Positions 63,915 to 64,000 of a DNA stretch of 64,000 nt are shown here, in pieces; position 1 is the first letter of the stretch, and each line of letters starts with the position of its first letter. Origin of the DNA: Alteromonas abrolhosensis (lineage in GTDB: Bacteria; Pseudomonadota; Gammaproteobacteria; Enterobacterales; Alteromonadaceae); the NCBI RefSeq assembly GCF_001953635.1, contig NZ_MEJH01000002.1:248001-312000 (forward strand), read 5' to 3'. The notes under the pieces were generated by a model. That model did no database searches. It was given only the letters and a program-made list of their open reading frames with translations, and was not told the DNA's origin. The translations under genes were made by a program, and so were the position numbers.

Positions 63915-64000
63915 TTAATAGTGTGGAGGCGGGGTTTCTTCTGACTGCTTAGCAATGTTAGACGGCTCGATAGACTTCACGCGGTCAACCACATGGCGTA
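63915..64000 (-). CDS. slyX: SlyX family protein, 3' end only
   Basis: The minus-strand frame entering from the right edge reads VVDRVKSIEPSNIAKQSEETPPPHY before the stop at 63915-63917. The C-terminus PSNIAxQxEETPPPHY is diagnostic of SlyX, a short coiled-coil protein of unknown function. Only the last 28 codons are in the window. A stem (63855-63860 with 63882-63887) lies downstream on the minus strand and may help end its transcript. Confidence 0.85.
   Translation of the reverse strand, partial: RHVVDRVKSIEPSNIAKQSEETPPPHY

Noticed and set aside
1..64000. Mobile element or prophage
   Set aside because: No transposase, integrase, phage structural gene, terminal repeat or attachment-site duplication could be found by reading the sequence.

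Overview
The window is an ordinary, densely coded chromosomal segment of a marine gammaproteobacterium. Gene content and order (aroQ-accB-accC, prmA-dusB-fis, purH/purD, ompR-envZ, a complete gspC-N operon, opgGH, the yheS/yheT/yheU/yheV/slyX group) fit the order Alteromonadales, and the sequences look most like Alteromonas. That genus call is an inference from memory of these families, not from a search. I see no tRNA, rRNA, CRISPR array, insertion sequence, integrase or phage gene.

Layout. Positions 1-2700 hold the 3' end of an M23 peptidase gene, aroQ and the acetyl-CoA carboxylase genes accBC. In enterics accBC lies close to prmA-dusB-fis. Here about 9.5 kb separates them (2.7-12.2 kb). 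This accessory block carries a perfect 7-bp tandem repeat, two unrecognised genes, a DUF2805/TIGR03643 gene, a large protein fusing FAN1-like VRR-NUC and DEDDh exonuclease domains, an HNH protein, a CPXCG protein with a flavin reductase, a HiPIP, an amidase and a periplasmic solute-binding protein. Core genes prmA, dusB-fis, purH and purD follow (12.2-19 kb), with an exported methyltransferase gene between purH and purD.

From 19 to 31.4 kb lie a CBM9-like exported protein, a voltage-gated potassium-type channel, PrkB, a DUF2855 protein, ompR-envZ, a pair made of an MFS transporter and a GH31 glycosidase, and pckA. hslO-hslR (leftward) is back to back with the rightward type II secretion operon gspCDEFGHIJKLMN (33.3-44.7 kb). 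Most gsp genes overlap or abut, so they are probably translationally coupled. The prepilin peptidase gene gspO is not in the window.

From 44.8 to 57 kb lie a YdgA/DUF945 protein, a metallo-beta-lactamase-fold hydrolase, a succinate-semialdehyde-type dehydrogenase, yjjX, yrfG, nudE-cysQ, a YceI protein and opgG-opgH for periplasmic glucan synthesis. The right end (58-64 kb) is a cluster related to the enteric slyX-yheV-yheS-yheT-yheU neighbourhood, with a TIGR02444 gene, a DUF748 gene and a 52-codon unrecognised gene inserted.

Start sites were moved inward from the longest frame wherever a Shine-Dalgarno sequence or family alignment supported it. Intrinsic terminators are listed where the hairpin can be read directly. 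No convincing new multi-gene system was found. The best leads are the nuclease fusion with its neighbours, the heptanucleotide tract, the exported methyltransferase, candidate Fis sites ahead of dusB-fis, a leader ORF overlapping the envZ start, and the 52-codon gene.
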